A stretch of 64,000 bases of DNA, taken from positions 39,986,851 through 40,050,850 of the forward strand of contig JAVLUZ010000154.1 of NCBI GenBank assembly GCA_036768485.1, read 5' to 3'. Below are positions 1 to 10,845 of this stretch, in pieces. A model generated the notes under the pieces. It did not search any database. It saw only the letters and a list, made by a program, of their open reading frames with translations, and was not told the DNA's origin. The DNA comes from Mermis nigrescens. Lineage: Eukaryota; Nematoda; Enoplea; Mermithida; Mermithidae. The position numbers and the translations under genes are program-made. The number at the start of each line of letters is the position of its first letter. Within the stretch, counting starts at the first letter, position 1.

Positions 1-365
1 AACTTTTTGGGACCGTCTTTGTACATGTACAACGATTATTGGTAAGTCAAAAATTGCAAAAAAAGGTTTAAAATTCGAAAAAATTTTTGGCGCTCTGCAC
101 CGAAATGAGTAATTGTGTGTTTTAATATCTTTATAATTGCGGAAATTGCATTTCAAAAGGAAAAATTTCAAATTAGTGATTTTTGCCTTTAGAGACCCAG
201 AAATTAGCTGAAATACACTACCAAAAGTCGAACAAGTCTGTTTTTACAACACTAAAATTGCTACTGTACCATATTTTAGTACACAAAAATTTGCATGTAT
301 AAAATGTACAAAGACTTTTGGGGACCATTTTGTACATGTACAAACGGACCTTGTAGTGTGCCAAA
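1..365. repeat. interspersed repeat R340, copy 1
   Basis: This stretch matches 54697-55080 closely in the same orientation and, more weakly and inverted, about 5038-5320. Shared blocks include a segment about ACTACCAAAAGTCGAACAA and the near-identical ends with GTACATGTAC. The end motif (GGGACC..CTTTGTACATGTAC) occurs as a direct repeat about 330 bp apart at each copy, so the unit may be a tandem monomer or may carry short direct terminal repeats. No coding potential was seen. Its class is unknown. Confidence 0.7.
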
Positions 366-586
366 ACTGGGGTTCCGTAAGTTCATCAGGGTCAACACCC
401 CTAACCCCGTTTTGGCAAAATTTTACCCATAGAATGGTGGTTTAGGGACTAGGAAATTTAGTAGCTCATTATTCATACATGTAGCTGACCCCAGTTCCAT
501 TGGGGGTTTCTCCACTCTGAGGGTATTCCAAAGTGGCGGAACCAGGGTTTCACAAGTAGGACCCATCAGGGTCAACACCCGCAACC

Positions 587-842
587 ACACCTGGGCGTGG
601 GGTTTGGGGGTATGCACCCCCCAAAACCAAAATACGGCCCCAGAAATCAAAATACCCCCCCAGAATTCAATTTTTGAAAATTTTTTTCGTTTTTTTGCAA
701 TTTTTTGATGCCAATGGATAGTGCTTGATGAGAAACGTCGAAAAATGGTGTTTTATCGCCATACCACAATTTTTAAGGCCATTTTCCAACCTTCAAAAAC
801 ATCTTGCACCCCCCCCCTAGAATTTTCTTGCTGCCCACATAT
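587..842. mobile_element. nonautonomous DNA transposon (10-bp TSD family)
   Basis: 256-bp copy beginning ACACCTGGGC and ending GCCCACATAT, which are imperfect inverted termini of pattern AYACNTGGGC. Flanks 577-586 and 843-852 (acccgcaacc / gtccgcaacc) agree at 8 of 10 positions, as expected of an aged 10-bp target duplication. The interior has the family hallmarks: runs of CCCCCAGAAATCAAAATA, a GATGCCAATGGATAGTGCTT block and a GAGAAACGTCGAAAAATGGT block. No ORF. It lies inside the satellite array. Confidence 0.75.
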
Positions 843-1692
843 GTCCGCAACCCCGTTTCCAACAAAATTTTACCCATGGGAGGGGGTTTAGGGGCGCGGA
901 AATGGAGTACCTCATTATTCATCTATGTAGCTGACCCTGGTTCCGTTGTGGGTTTCTTTGCACCTGGGGTTGGTTTAAAGTGGCGGGACCGGCATTCTCC
1001 AAGTAGGACCAATTAATGTAAACACCCCTAACCCCGTTTCCGGCAAAATTTCTCCCAATCAAGGGGTATTTAGGGGCTCAAAAACGGGGTACCCCATTAT
1101 TCATATACGTACATGTAAAATTTTGCCTGGAAAGGGGGTAGGGGTGTTGACCTTAATGGGTCCTATTTGCAAATACCTGGTTGCGCCACTTTGGACCACT
1201 CCTAGGGCAGAGAAACCCCCAAATGAACCGTGGTCAGTAACATATAGGAATAATGAGCTACTTAGCTTTTTAGTCCCTAAACCCAAATTCTAAGGGTAAC
1301 ATTTCGCCAAAAACGGGGTTGGTGGTGTTAAACCTGATGGACCCTACTTACGGAACCCTGGTTCCGGCACTTTGGACTACCCCCAGGTCGGAGAAACCAC
1401 CGACAGAACCATGGTCAGCTACATATATGAATAATGGGGTACCCAGTTTCCGATCCCCTACACCCTCTTCAGTGGGAGAAAATTGGCTGGAAACGAGGTT
1501 GGGGTGTTCACCCTGATGGGCCCTACTTGGGGAACCCCGCTTCCGGCACTTTCGACGACCCTCAGGGCGGAGCAACCCCCGACAGAACCAGGGTCAGCTT
1601 CACATATAAATAATGGGGTACCCGTTTCCGAGCCCCTAAAGTCCCCTTCAGTGGGTGAAACTCAGCCGGAAACGGGGTTAAGGGTGTTGACC

Positions 1693-1956
1693 ACACATGG
1701 GCGTGGGGGGGATCTGGGGGGGTCTGGACCCCCCAGAAAACCAAAAGACCCCCCCCCCCAGAAATCAAAAGACCCCCCAGAAATCAATTTTTGAAATTTT
1801 TTTTCGTTTTTTTCGCAATTTTTTGATGCCAATGGATAGTGCTTGATGAGAAACGTCGAAAAATGGTGTTTTTATCGCCATATCACCATTTTAAGGCCAT
1901 TTTTTCACCTTCAAAAAATCTTGGACCCCCCCAGAATTTTCTTGTTGCCCACGTAT
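1693..1956. mobile_element. nonautonomous DNA transposon (10-bp TSD family)
   Basis: 264-bp copy with termini ACACATGGGC and GCCCACGTAT, flanked by a perfect 10-bp direct repeat ggtgttgacc (1683-1692 and 1957-1966). The duplicated bases belong to the satellite unit, so insertion followed array formation. The perfect duplication makes this one of the younger copies. Confidence 0.85.
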
Positions 1957-2825
1957 GGTGTTGACCCTGTTGAACCCTACTTCAGGAACCGCGGTTCTGG
2001 CACTTTGTACCACAACCAGGGCAGAGAACCCCCAATGGTACCGGGGTCAGCTTCACATATGAATAATGGGGTACCCTGTTTCCGAGCCCTTCCACTTCAG
2101 TGGGAGAAAATTTACCGGAAATGGAGTTGGGGTATTCACATTAATAGCTCCTACTTGGGGAACCTTGGTCCTCCACTTTGGACCACTCCCAGGGCTCAGA
2201 AACCCCCGACGGAACCAGATTCAGCTTCATATTTGAATTATGTGGTACCCTGTTTCCAAGCCCCTAAACCCCCCAGAGTGGGAGAAATTTTGCTGGAAAC
2301 GAGGTAGGGGTGTTCACATTAATACGTCCAACTTGGGGAACCCCAGTTCCGCCACTTTAGGCCACCCCAGGGCGGAGAAACCCCCGCCAAAACCTGGTTC
2401 AGCTTTACAATTGCATTATGGGATACCCTGTTTCCAAGCCCCTAAACTCCCCTTCAGTGGGTGAAATTTTACCGGAAACAGGGTTGGGTGTGTTGACCCT
2501 GATGGGCCCTACTTGGGGAACCCTGTTTCCGGCACTTTGGATTACCCTCAGAGCAGAGAAACCCCCAACAGAACCATGTGCAAAATTCTATAACTATGTT
2601 TGCGTTTCCGTATTTTGCCCATCGTTTCTGTCTCCATTTCCGTTTCCGGATTTTACCCACACCCTCGATATACAGGCATTAGTTTGGACCGCACTTTGTA
2701 GGGTTTAAACAATCGCTTTCTTTTCTTTTCTTGTATCACAGTAAAACTTTAATCCGTCTGAATATATTTCACGTCAAACCTGCATTTTGGATTATGTGCT
2801 AACTAATGTACATACTTTATGTTTT

Positions 2826-2990
2826 TTAGCAAGATAAATTCATATCAAAAGATAAAGATAAAGATAAAGATAGCCTGTGATTTTCCTAAAAGATAAAGAT
2901 AAAATGAAGAAATCGTCAAGATAAAGATAAAGATATCTTTATCTTTATCTTTATCTTGCTAAAAAGATAAAGATAAAGATATCTGCTACA
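2826..2990. repeat. GATAAA simple repeat forming a hairpin
   Basis: Repeated GATAAA hexamers on the plus strand run into the reverse complement TTTATC repeats near 2935-2957 and back to GATAAA, giving a self-complementary stem with near-zero loop centred about 2935. Simple-repeat expansion with a strand switch explains it. No gene is implied. Confidence 0.8.
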
Positions 2991-2994
2991 ACAC

Positions 2995-3099
2995 TACATA
3001 CAACCACTTTTAAGACCATTTTTTGACCTCTAAAAATTTTTTCACCCCCCCCAGAAATTTTTCATCACCCCCAGAATTTTGGTGCTGCCCACCTATGCT
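2995..3099. mobile_element. truncated copy of the 10-bp TSD transposon
   Basis: Only the right-hand third of the ~260-bp family is present (CCACTTTTAAGACCATTTTTTGACC through GGTGCTGCCCACCTAT). No left terminus was found, so it is a fragment. Confidence 0.6.
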
Positions 3100-3436
3100 G
3101 CTGAAGTATTTTTGTCTTGACGCTTTCCCAAATCGTTTCGATTCTCTGGGTATTTACACCTGAAATACATTGTAAGATAACGCGTTAGAAATCCTGAAAA
3201 TGTTACATAGGATGAGGGATCATCAATTCTGTGGATTTGGTTTCTGTCATAAGCCTTATGGCTGTTAACATTAGGTGTGGGATTGTATAATTTGGCTAAA
3301 TAGCCTTCAAGTTCTGGCCAGAACTGTTCTAAGAATGCAACTTTTCACTCAAAAGTTGGGAGATCAGGTAAAACTGGTTAGCCTTTGAAAGTTGATTACG
3401 ACCATATGTGGGCGTGGGGGTTAGGGAGTCTGCACC

Positions 3437-3947
3437 ACACATGGGCGTGGGGGAAATGCATCCCCCAGAAATTGAAATACCTCCAGAAATCAAAATACCC
3501 CCAGAATTCAAATTTTGAATTTTTTTTGCTTTTTTAGCGATTTTTTGATGCCATTGGATAGTGCTCAATGAGAAACGTCGAAAAATAGTGTTTTTTCGCC
3601 ATACGACCATACGTGGGCAGCAAGAAATTTCTGGGGGGCAAGATTTTTTTGAAGGTCAAAAAAATAGCCTTAAAAACGATGGTATGGTGATACAAGCACC
3701 ATTTTTTGACATTTCTCGTCAAGCACTATCCACTGGCATCAAAAAATTGCGAAAAAAACGGAAAAAATTTTCAAAAATTGAATTCTGGGGGGTATTTTGA
3801 TTTCTGGGGGTATTTTGGTTTCTGGAGGGTGCATACCCCCCAAACCCCCCCATGCCCAGGTGTGCATATGACCACTTTTAAGACCATTTTTTTCCTTTGA
3901 AAATCTTTTCATCCCCCCTCCTCAGAATTTCGGTGCTGCACACCTAT
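3437..3947. mobile_element. middle transposon copy of the nest
   Basis: Termini ACACATGGGC (3437) and GCACACCTAT (3947). Flanks agtctgcacc (3427-3436) and ggtctgcacc (3948-3957) agree at 9 of 10. It is split by the innermost copy at 3609-3863. Family interior blocks lie on both sides of the interruption in the right order. Confidence 0.75.
3609..3863. mobile_element. innermost transposon copy of the nest
   Basis: 255-bp copy in the opposite orientation, beginning ATACGTGGGC and ending GCCCAGGTGT. Flanks ccatacgacc (3599-3608) and gcatatgacc (3864-3873) agree at 8 of 10. Removing it restores a continuous family sequence (GCCATACGACC + ACTTTTAAGACC), which shows it inserted into the middle copy. 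Confidence 0.8.
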
Positions 3948-4175
3948 GGTCTGCACCCTAGAAGGCCAAATAACCCCCAGGAATCGAAATACACCTAGAA
4001 TTTAATTTCTGAAATTTTTTGTTTTTTTGCAATTTTTTGACGCTAATGGACAGTGCTCAATGAGGAACATAGAAAAATGGTATTTTTTTCGCCATTCCAC
4101 CATTTTTAAGACCATATTTTACCTTTGAAAAATCTTGCTCCCCAACCTTCCCAGAATTCCAAAGCTGCCTATGTA

Positions 4176-5389
4176 CAATGGCGACCAAGGTTGAATTAGG
4201 GATCACTTGTTACATATATTGTTTCTTACTATACCCAAACAGCGTGGATTTCTGGGGGCTGGAACCTAAAATTTTTTGAATGTGTCTGTTTTGGGCTTAA
4301 AAAATTGATGTGCGTTAAAAACACAATTTTAAAGCCTTGCTAACGATTCTCTTTCTTTCTAAAACATACTCTTGGAAACACAGAAAAATTGAGGAAAAAA
4401 TTTCGAAAAAATTTTACTAAATTGACCCAAATACAGCAAGAAGTGATCATTGGTGGCGATTTGGTGCGGAGCATTGAAAATCTGACCTTTTTAAGCCATT
4501 AAATCCGTAAAGTTGCTTACAGCCTGTCAATTCCTATGGTTTTTCTGACAAATTGCGAATTCTGGGGTGTGAAAATTTTTCCGGGGGGGGTGAGGGTAAA
4601 ACCCCTGATCATGTATCATGTCTGGTTGTTATCATACATGCACTTGAAATTTTGTGAACAATTTCAAATTTCTCTATGGGAAATAATACAAAGTGAGGCC
4701 GAAAGATTAAAAGTCAAAATTTTATCTGCAGAAATGCTTGAAAATTGATTAGAAATGTTTTTTCACGTAATTCTGCATCAAAGCCGCTTTCTAGCTCAAT
4801 TTTGCTCACATTGGCTGGTAAATAAATTCAGTTGTGGGGGTCAATTGATTTTGTGGGGTGTTCCACCGTGAGCTTCTTGAAATGCTGTTTCAGATCTTTA
4901 AGAATAGGATTAAATTCAATTTAGAAATGCAATTTGTTGAGTGAAACACAAATTTTTTTCTTCACAAATTAATATATGCAGATGATGTGATATGAGCAGT
5001 AGATGATTGATCAGTGTTTTTGTATAAGATCTCATGGTATGTGTACAAAGATGACCCACAAAAAGTCTTTCTATATTTTTTAAAATGTAAATTTTAGGGT
5101 ACTATAATACGGTACAGTAACGCATTCTGTAAGTCATACTGAATTTTTAGACGTTTACTAGTAAAGTTTAGTCAATTTCTGTGTTTCTAGCAATGGAAAA
5201 TACAAAAATTTATCAATACGGCGCAAAATGCAGAACACTTCAATATTTTTACTGTTTTCAGATAGAATTTACTGCTCTTTTTTCCGCGCTAAGCTCGAAA
5301 ATTCTCTTGCAGCACCTTTGTATTCTTAAAATTGCCTAACAGTACCTGAATTTCCAAAATCCTAGGTAGGAGTTGCCCATGTTTTTCAT
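4176..5389. other. intergenic stretch, weak repeat similarity only
   Basis: No gene recognised. About 5038-5320 is a degenerate inverted copy of repeat R340 (an inverted ACAAAGACTTTT-like end and an inverted TAGTACCCT block). The 70-codon ORF at 4536-4748 has no recognisable feature and is probably fortuitous. Confidence 0.6.
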
Positions 5390-5962
5390 TTATCTATGTG
5401 TGTAAATTTGTAAACAAATAGAAAGGCTAGTTGTTATACCTGTAATAGGGTCTACAAACCATAGAGAATGATTGACAGTTTTGTGAATGCAACCCATATT
5501 TCCTAAGCCATTGTACGCGCCCCACTCATTGCTTCTGATTCTTGTCCCAGGTGCAAGATTTTGTTGAATGATTGGGAGGAGCGTTGCAGCGTCCCTCATG
5601 GGAACTATGAAGAACCTTGCATCAAGAAGGCTGTCTGCCATTTGCCGTTGCACCAGCCCAAATACCCACAGCCCATTCACCGCACCGCCATAATTTCTAC
5701 AAGCCGGAGGAACCTAATTTCCTAACAACAGACGGCCGCACTGATTTGCTGCTGCTTTACAATGGCCTCAAAAGTAGCTATTGTCAATCTCAACTGTTTC
5801 ATTTGGACCTCCCATTTGAGGCGCGTTTTCCAAACTGTCAAGCAGCAGCTCACACAAGTGACCTCGCCAGTCAACGAGCAGGTGATCATTTATATTGCCA
5901 ATCAAGCCACTGAGGACATTATGCGTGGTCTTTAGGCTCATTTCTTTAGCCCAACACCACAT
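5390..5962 (-). pseudogene. Merlin-type (IS1016/IS1595-like) DDE transposase, decayed
   Basis: Two overlapping minus-strand frames carry successive parts of a Merlin-like transposase. The upstream part (5962-5768) has Cys, then GGPNETVEIDNSYF, matching the family's GGP..VEIDES motif. The downstream part (5680-5390) has NGLWVFGLVQRQ, TLLPIIQQNLAPGTRIRSNEWGAY and HKTVNHSLWFVDPITG. Family knowledge: these proteins catalyse cut-and-paste transposition with a D-D-E triad. Here the expected DES is DNS and the SDEW motif reads SNEW, so two catalytic aspartates look lost or shifted, and a frameshift separates the parts near 5690-5770. The C-terminal E..W region is missing. Its upstream end overlaps the broken env remnant of retroelement copy B, suggesting insertion there. 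Inactive. Terminal inverted repeats were not found. Confidence 0.75.
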
Positions 5963-6629
5963 AATGTATATAATAATCTCTGTGGCGACTTTGGCATTTG
6001 GATGTTGAACGGTGAAGTTAATAGCCCAATAATAATGAAGTTAATAGCCCAATTACATGTGTCTGTGCAACACCATTCATACTTAATATTTAAAGTATTA
6101 TTTGTAGACCAAATACCCATGGGCATTTGTCTTAGACTATTCACAATAAATTTTTGATTCCAAGTAAGTTCACAGTCCTCAGGGGACACCTTTTTAATCT
6201 CTATTTTATCTGCTATTATACCCTTAGAGCCAAAAAATTCATGTTGGTACATATAGTTCTAATCTGCTGATAGCATTTATGTGCTTGTACTGTAGTCAGA
6301 TCACTTCTAGGTGTGTACACATTTACCTTTATTTTTTGTGGTGCATTATGCACTTTATTCAAAAATTCGCATTGTACCTCTCTGGGTACTTAAAAGGGTT
6401 CCACTCTTGGATATGCTGCAAAAGGCATATGCATTGCAAATTGTTGGCAGAAATAAAAAGCAAAAATAAATATCATAGGTATTATCATTGATGAGCAGCT
6501 GACCATCCTTTGTGACTTAATTTCATGGCATTTGATGATTTTCTGAAATAGCAGAAAATTGAAATGCATATTTTCACAAATATAATTGTAAAACACTGCA
6601 CTCATATTCCCAACATGGCGTCTCAGCAA
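5938..6629 (-). pseudogene. env-like glycoprotein remnant, retroelement copy B
   Basis: Minus-strand frames read, in order, a hydrophobic signal-peptide-like stretch (PMIFIFAFYFCQQFA near 6455), a segment with VPREVQC near 6380, KCYQQIRTIC near 6280, and from 6252 FFGSKG and NIKYEWCCTDTCNWAINFII. These align collinearly with residues about 430-585 of the young element's env region (IPRSVQC; KCMKISRTVC; FFGSWG; EIKYSYCCRDVCSSVTNFII). At least one frameshift lies near 6250 and a stop near 6390. The remnant ends at the Merlin remnant. It lies directly downstream of the copy B gag, so the gag-env order of the young element is repeated here. Non-functional. Confidence 0.75.
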
Positions 6630-6778
6630 AGTAGCATGGTGAGTTAACTTTGAAATTTTGGTCGCATTGGCTGAAATTGCTGCTTTGCATTTGATAGCTA
6701 TAATATCTAATATTTTTTGAGCATGTCTACTTGCTCATTAGCCTCCACCTGCTGATTAACGCTACTACATGTAGCTTG

Positions 6779-8209
6779 TCATTGGGCCAATGGCTCCATT
6801 TGCCCTTTGTTTGGGCAGCAGTCCCAATGTATCTCTGAAAGAGCCATAATATTAACCACTATAGAATTTTTACACATACAGGATTGCCTAAAATTTGTAT
6901 TTATGTTACTATCATCATTATCAAAATTAAAAGAAGCATTATAGCTTGGTTTATCATTATCATCATTGTTATTATGAATAGTGCATCTGTGATTAGCATT
7001 CTGATGATTACTTAAACCATTTTCAGGGCTATAGCCAGACTTGCAGCCATTTTGGGCTGATTTTGGTACCAAATTATTAAATTTTGCACCATAATTCCTG
7101 TTTTGATTAAATGTATTATTAGGTTTACCATATCTGGCAACTGCCAGCTGAGTTTGTTTGAGTGGTCGCCTATGCTGTAGATAATAGCATTGATCCGTAT
7201 AATGTATATTGTTTCCAGCACAGCGCTGGCAAAATTTTTTGTTGTATGGCCGCTGTCGGTGGCCTGGTGACTGTGTACGGACCTGATTTTGAAGCTGATT
7301 GATCTTTGCTTCTAGGTCAGCAATTCTCTTTATTTTCTCTGAATTAGAAATATATTGTGACTAGTGACTACATTATTTAAACTATCACCTATAATTTGTG
7401 ATTCAATATAACATGCTGCTGCTGCTGCTGCATCATTTAAACTTTGAAAATCTCTATATTTTACTCTGTCTCTAATATTGGGATTTAAACCTCAAATAAC
7501 ATGGAGTTAACAATTGAATCATGCAATGCTTCATCTAAAGTAGGATAAGCAGCCTTAGCTAATTTTTTAGCACATTGATAAATTCACTGATAGATTCAAA
7601 ATGCTTCTGCTTACGATCATATCTTAGTTGTTGATAGACATCACTGTCACATCCATCAGAAAAAAGTTTTTTAATTTCTCTCACATATTCAGCATACGTA
7701 TTTGGTGGGTTCTGCACTCTTTTTAATTCATAATTAGCTGTGAGAGCTGCGCCTCCTAAATTAAATTTGAGGTAGATAATTCTAAAGATATCATCATTTG
7801 GGCTTATACCCTGCAAAGTCATAAATTTTTCAAATTTTTTGATGCACTCTGCAAAATTTTTGCCAAAGCCTCCTGTAAATAATGATGGCGGTCTCAGATT
7901 AAAGACTGGATTCATATTTCTATGGAGTCTGTTCACATCTCCTGGATCCTAAAGAATTAAATTTTCTATTTTTGTGTCCAGGCTTTCTATATGCCTTTGT
8001 ATTGGGCCCAAGATCGATTTAAGAGCTCGCTTAACCATAAAATCTAGCACAGCAGCCTCATTTTTGGATGGCATTTTCCTCAATTTATATTTTTCAGTCT
8101 TAGACAAATCTAACGCTAAATCTTTTGCCTCTTTTTCAATAAAATCAAATTCCTGACTTAGTGCAAATTTGTGCTTTTTATCCAGATTATTGAAAGAATT
8201 ACTGTCCAC
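6779..8209 (-). pseudogene. gag: Gag polyprotein remnant, retroelement copy B
   Basis: The best-kept frame (7936-7559) contains RPPSLFTGGFGKNFAECIKK, KFMTLQGISPNDD, DGCDSDVYQQLRYDRKQKHF and SISEFINVL. This is clearly homologous to the young element's Gag (RPPKSFSGSFGESF, KFMTLQG, EGRDSDIYQGLIYDAKQKR, SVLEFVERL). The N-terminal part (8209-7949, in the same frame after one stop) resembles the helical segment before the capsid-like domain. Downstream frames 7221-6779 hold a Cys-Cys-His-like knuckle (CQRCAGNNIHYTDQC near 7230) and the Asn-rich tail typical of this Gag. Stops and frameshifts break it repeatedly near 7950, 7560 and 7350. The first ATG, in KMPSKNE, sits at the position equivalent to the first ATG of the young Gag. 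Non-functional. Confidence 0.8.
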
Positions 8210-8278
8210 TATAAACTGATTGCTGATAACTTCTCAGATGCATTAGCATAAAATGAGAGTAAGATATACTCACTGCTA

Positions 8279-8294
8279 ATTCACAGTCTCACCA
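8279..8294 (-). other. primer-binding-site-like motif, copy B
   Basis: On the minus strand TGGTGAGACTGTGAAT starts two bases after an LTR-like end (..CTAACA). It begins with the expected TGG complementary to tRNA CCA, but I could not match the rest to a tRNA I know, so primer identity is open. Confidence 0.45.
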
Positions 8295-8296
8295 AT

Positions 8297-8590
8297 TGTT
8301 AGGGATCACGGGAGTCCTTGGAGGCTGGGAAGTGATGGTATGAGGACACACTAGCAGAGATAAAAAGTCTTTACTATTAAAACAATGAGAAGAATTCTAA
8401 AGTTGTGGACAAACAAACAGACTGACCAAAGTGACTGAAGTGCGGACTTTTATATACATATTAATCAAGACATAAAATGTAAAAAATGTGTGACAAACTA
8501 ATAATAGATCACCACACAAGTATCAATAATTTTTGGCAACCAGAAATTGGATCATCTTACACTTGCAAACAAGGCTTCATTCTAATAGCG
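8297..8590 (-). mobile_element. LTR (partial bounds), retroelement copy B
   Basis: The LTR's inner boundary is TGTTAG at 8297, next to the primer-site motif. On the minus strand a TATATAAAAG box lies at 8446-8456 with a plausible start region 25-35 nt downstream, consistent with a promoter-bearing LTR. The outer end near 8590 is a guess because the partner LTR was not found. Copy B runs leftward from here: LTR, gag, env, Merlin. Confidence 0.5.
8446..8456 (-). promoter_or_regulatory. TATA box in copy B LTR
   Basis: TATATAAAAGT on the minus strand, inside the LTR and upstream of the primer site and gag. It is the expected position for an LTR promoter. No functional evidence. Confidence 0.45.
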
Positions 8591-10845
8591 TAACTATACA
8601 GTATCCTAATAAAGGTATACTGATTTAGATGTCATCTAGATTCTTGCAGGGCCAGACCCCAAGCATCCATATTTAGCCTGCATACATTAAATTTTGATAT
8701 CAAAAAGAATTCAAAATCTTTGGCAAAAATGGAGCCAGCCAAAAATAGATAACACCAAAATTCTCTAGAAGCACCAAAAATTGACCAGAAATTCTTTATT
8801 ACATCCATTCTCCAATACTTTATCATATATACAAGGTTTTAAGCTCATTTCTGCTCAGAACAGCTGATTCCGAGTCATAAGACCAATTAACTTCAAGAAG
8901 TGGCCATGATGAGTTTATTCATATAGTTTTTGAGCATGGCTAATATGCTACTCAGAAGATTTATTTGTATATTTTTTGAGCATGGCTTATATGCTACTCA
9001 AAACATAATGTTAATATGTTGATATATGTATTGAATCATATAAATAATAAGTTACTTCACAATTTGATTTTTATTGCTTATTGTTACTTCTTGAATGAAA
9101 ATATTTATTAGTTCATTGAATCGAATTTTATTTTTCTCAAGATAACTCTACTTCATTATTTAGAAAAGGATTCATCATTTCTGAAGGACCACAAAAGATG
9201 AATTGAAAAAAAACATAAATTGATTAGATTGTTTTGATTCAGTATTCTTTGGGAATAGAACCCTCTGCCAAAAGATTCCAAATATAACATTGTTGGAAAA
9301 CAACTATTCCCTCAGTAGACCTGGCCCCAATTTGTTTGACTCTGGAGGTATTGGGCCCTGGCCCCATCCACTTAAAAATTTCGCCAATTAGTCTGGCCGC
9401 CCATGTTGCTTATATTTTGCCTGACTGTTGTTTGATTCGTGTAATGGCAATGCACGATTTGGTTACAAAGATCAAAATGTTGTTGATTTGGGTATCACAC
9501 AAGTGTGAGCTGATTACAGTGTCTTAGACAAGAGTTTTATCCAATATTTTAGAGAAATGTAATAGTTTTTTAACAAAACTGGTACAAATTTTACAAAACA
9601 ATTTCCAAATTTTGCAAAACTGGTTTGAAGCTATACACAATAATTTCCAAATTCTACAAAATATTTCTCTAATTTTTGTTAAACCCGTATTTTCATGATT
9701 TATTGTCTCATAATCTTATAAAGTATTAAACACGTTTTTAGTGTGTTCATACAAAAGATCTGCAGTCTACACAATGATCCTTTAGCTTTAGCTTGGGGGA
9801 GATCTGTGCATGATGGTAGACCATTTGAAACCTTTTTTCACAAATGTAAACCACATTATCCTCACTAGTGGTTGCAAAATGTTGCCTATAGTAGTCCTGG
9901 TGCACTGTTTTAATAAGTTTATTAAATTCCTCAAATTTCCAACTCAGGAAATTAAAAGATACGTGCTGTAGCATACCTACAGTAATCCCATGCACTATAT
10001 TTTACATACATCATTTTTGACTCATAAACATCTAATTTGTTGTATTTCAGCTCTATTCAATTGTCAGTTTGTGAGGTATAGAAAATTAAGAAAGCTACAG
10101 TATACCTACATTTGTGATTTGTGTATATGCTGTTTCTCAAATTTAAGCTTAATATGGCCATTGTTCTAAAAAATATGTGTTATAACATAACTACCATAAG
10201 CTGGTACACAATTTCCCATACACATGATTCTTGGCATGTAGTCTTTATATTCTGATCATTTCAGCTCAATTAAGCTATTGGTTTATGATTTATAGAATTT
10301 TTATGATGTGGTGTAAACTAATTTAGTGTACAGCGTGAAGTGATATACAAGTTAGAATATTGTATACATTTAGTATGGTAAGTGGTGTTCATAGTTATTC
10401 CCAACTCAAGCAATGTGATCCTTTTGTTTGCATTCCAGTGATCTGAAAATTCAATCCCCAAAAAATAAAAGTTTGTTAGCTTCCCCTATTCTCCATACCC
10501 CTGCATTAGGTAGGTACTCCTGCTGTAGTGTAAAGTAGATCAGTGTATAGTATACCCTGTTGACTTAATCCACAAGTTTACAGCAGTCTACAATGTCAAG
10601 TAGGTAATCATAATTATCCCCAAGTATGATTAGTTACAGTAAGACTTTTGTTTGTGTTTTGCAAGTTTTAAAAGACTTAGAGTATACTCATACTTAAGGT
10701 TGGCTAAAAAGTGACGTCATCTCCCTCTAGAATGCAACACAAGGTATATAGGCTATGTTCAGTACAGGACTACGCTTCAACACACTTCATAGTTAAGCAC
10801 AGGCTACACTTTGTGTTGCACTCCAGGGAGACAAGGTCAACTATT
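8591..10845. other. intergenic stretch without recognisable genes
   Basis: Short ORFs (8632-8826 minus, 9336-9527 plus, 9747-9995 minus) have no recognisable motif, and their composition matches the AT-rich surroundings. Around 8925-9005 the phrase about TTTTTGAGCATGGCTTATATGCTACTCA occurs twice. About 9540-9690 has repeated TTTTACAAAACAATTTCCAAATT-like units similar in style to the 58.4-kb array. Confidence 0.6.

Larger units (their letters stand above)
365..2560. repeat. ~180-bp satellite array with orientation switch
   Basis: Degenerate ~180-bp units recur, each with a CCTGGTTCCGGCACTTTGGA-like block, an AATAATGGGGTACCC block and an AACGGGGTT block. Units from about 365 to 1110 run in the reverse orientation and units from about 1120 to 2560 in the forward orientation, so the array has a head-to-head inversion point near 1115. 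Two ~260-bp transposons are inserted in it (587-842 and 1693-1956). The many overlapping short ORFs here, on both strands, are by-products of the repeat and are not called as genes. Confidence 0.75.
3404..4175. mobile_element. outermost transposon copy of a three-level nest
   Basis: Begins ATATGTGGGC at 3404 and is interrupted after about 30 bp by a second copy (3437-3947). It resumes at 3948 with GGTCTGCACCCTAG and continues through the family interior (AATTTTTTGACGCTAATGGA) to a decayed end GCTGCCTATGTACA near 4175. Flanking target duplications are no longer clear (gattacgacc versus a poor match near 4177). It must predate the copies inside it. Confidence 0.65.

Noticed and set aside
1483..2708. 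Several overlapping plus-strand ORFs of 74-154 codons
   Set aside because: They lie in the ~180-bp satellite and recur with each unit in several frames and on both strands.
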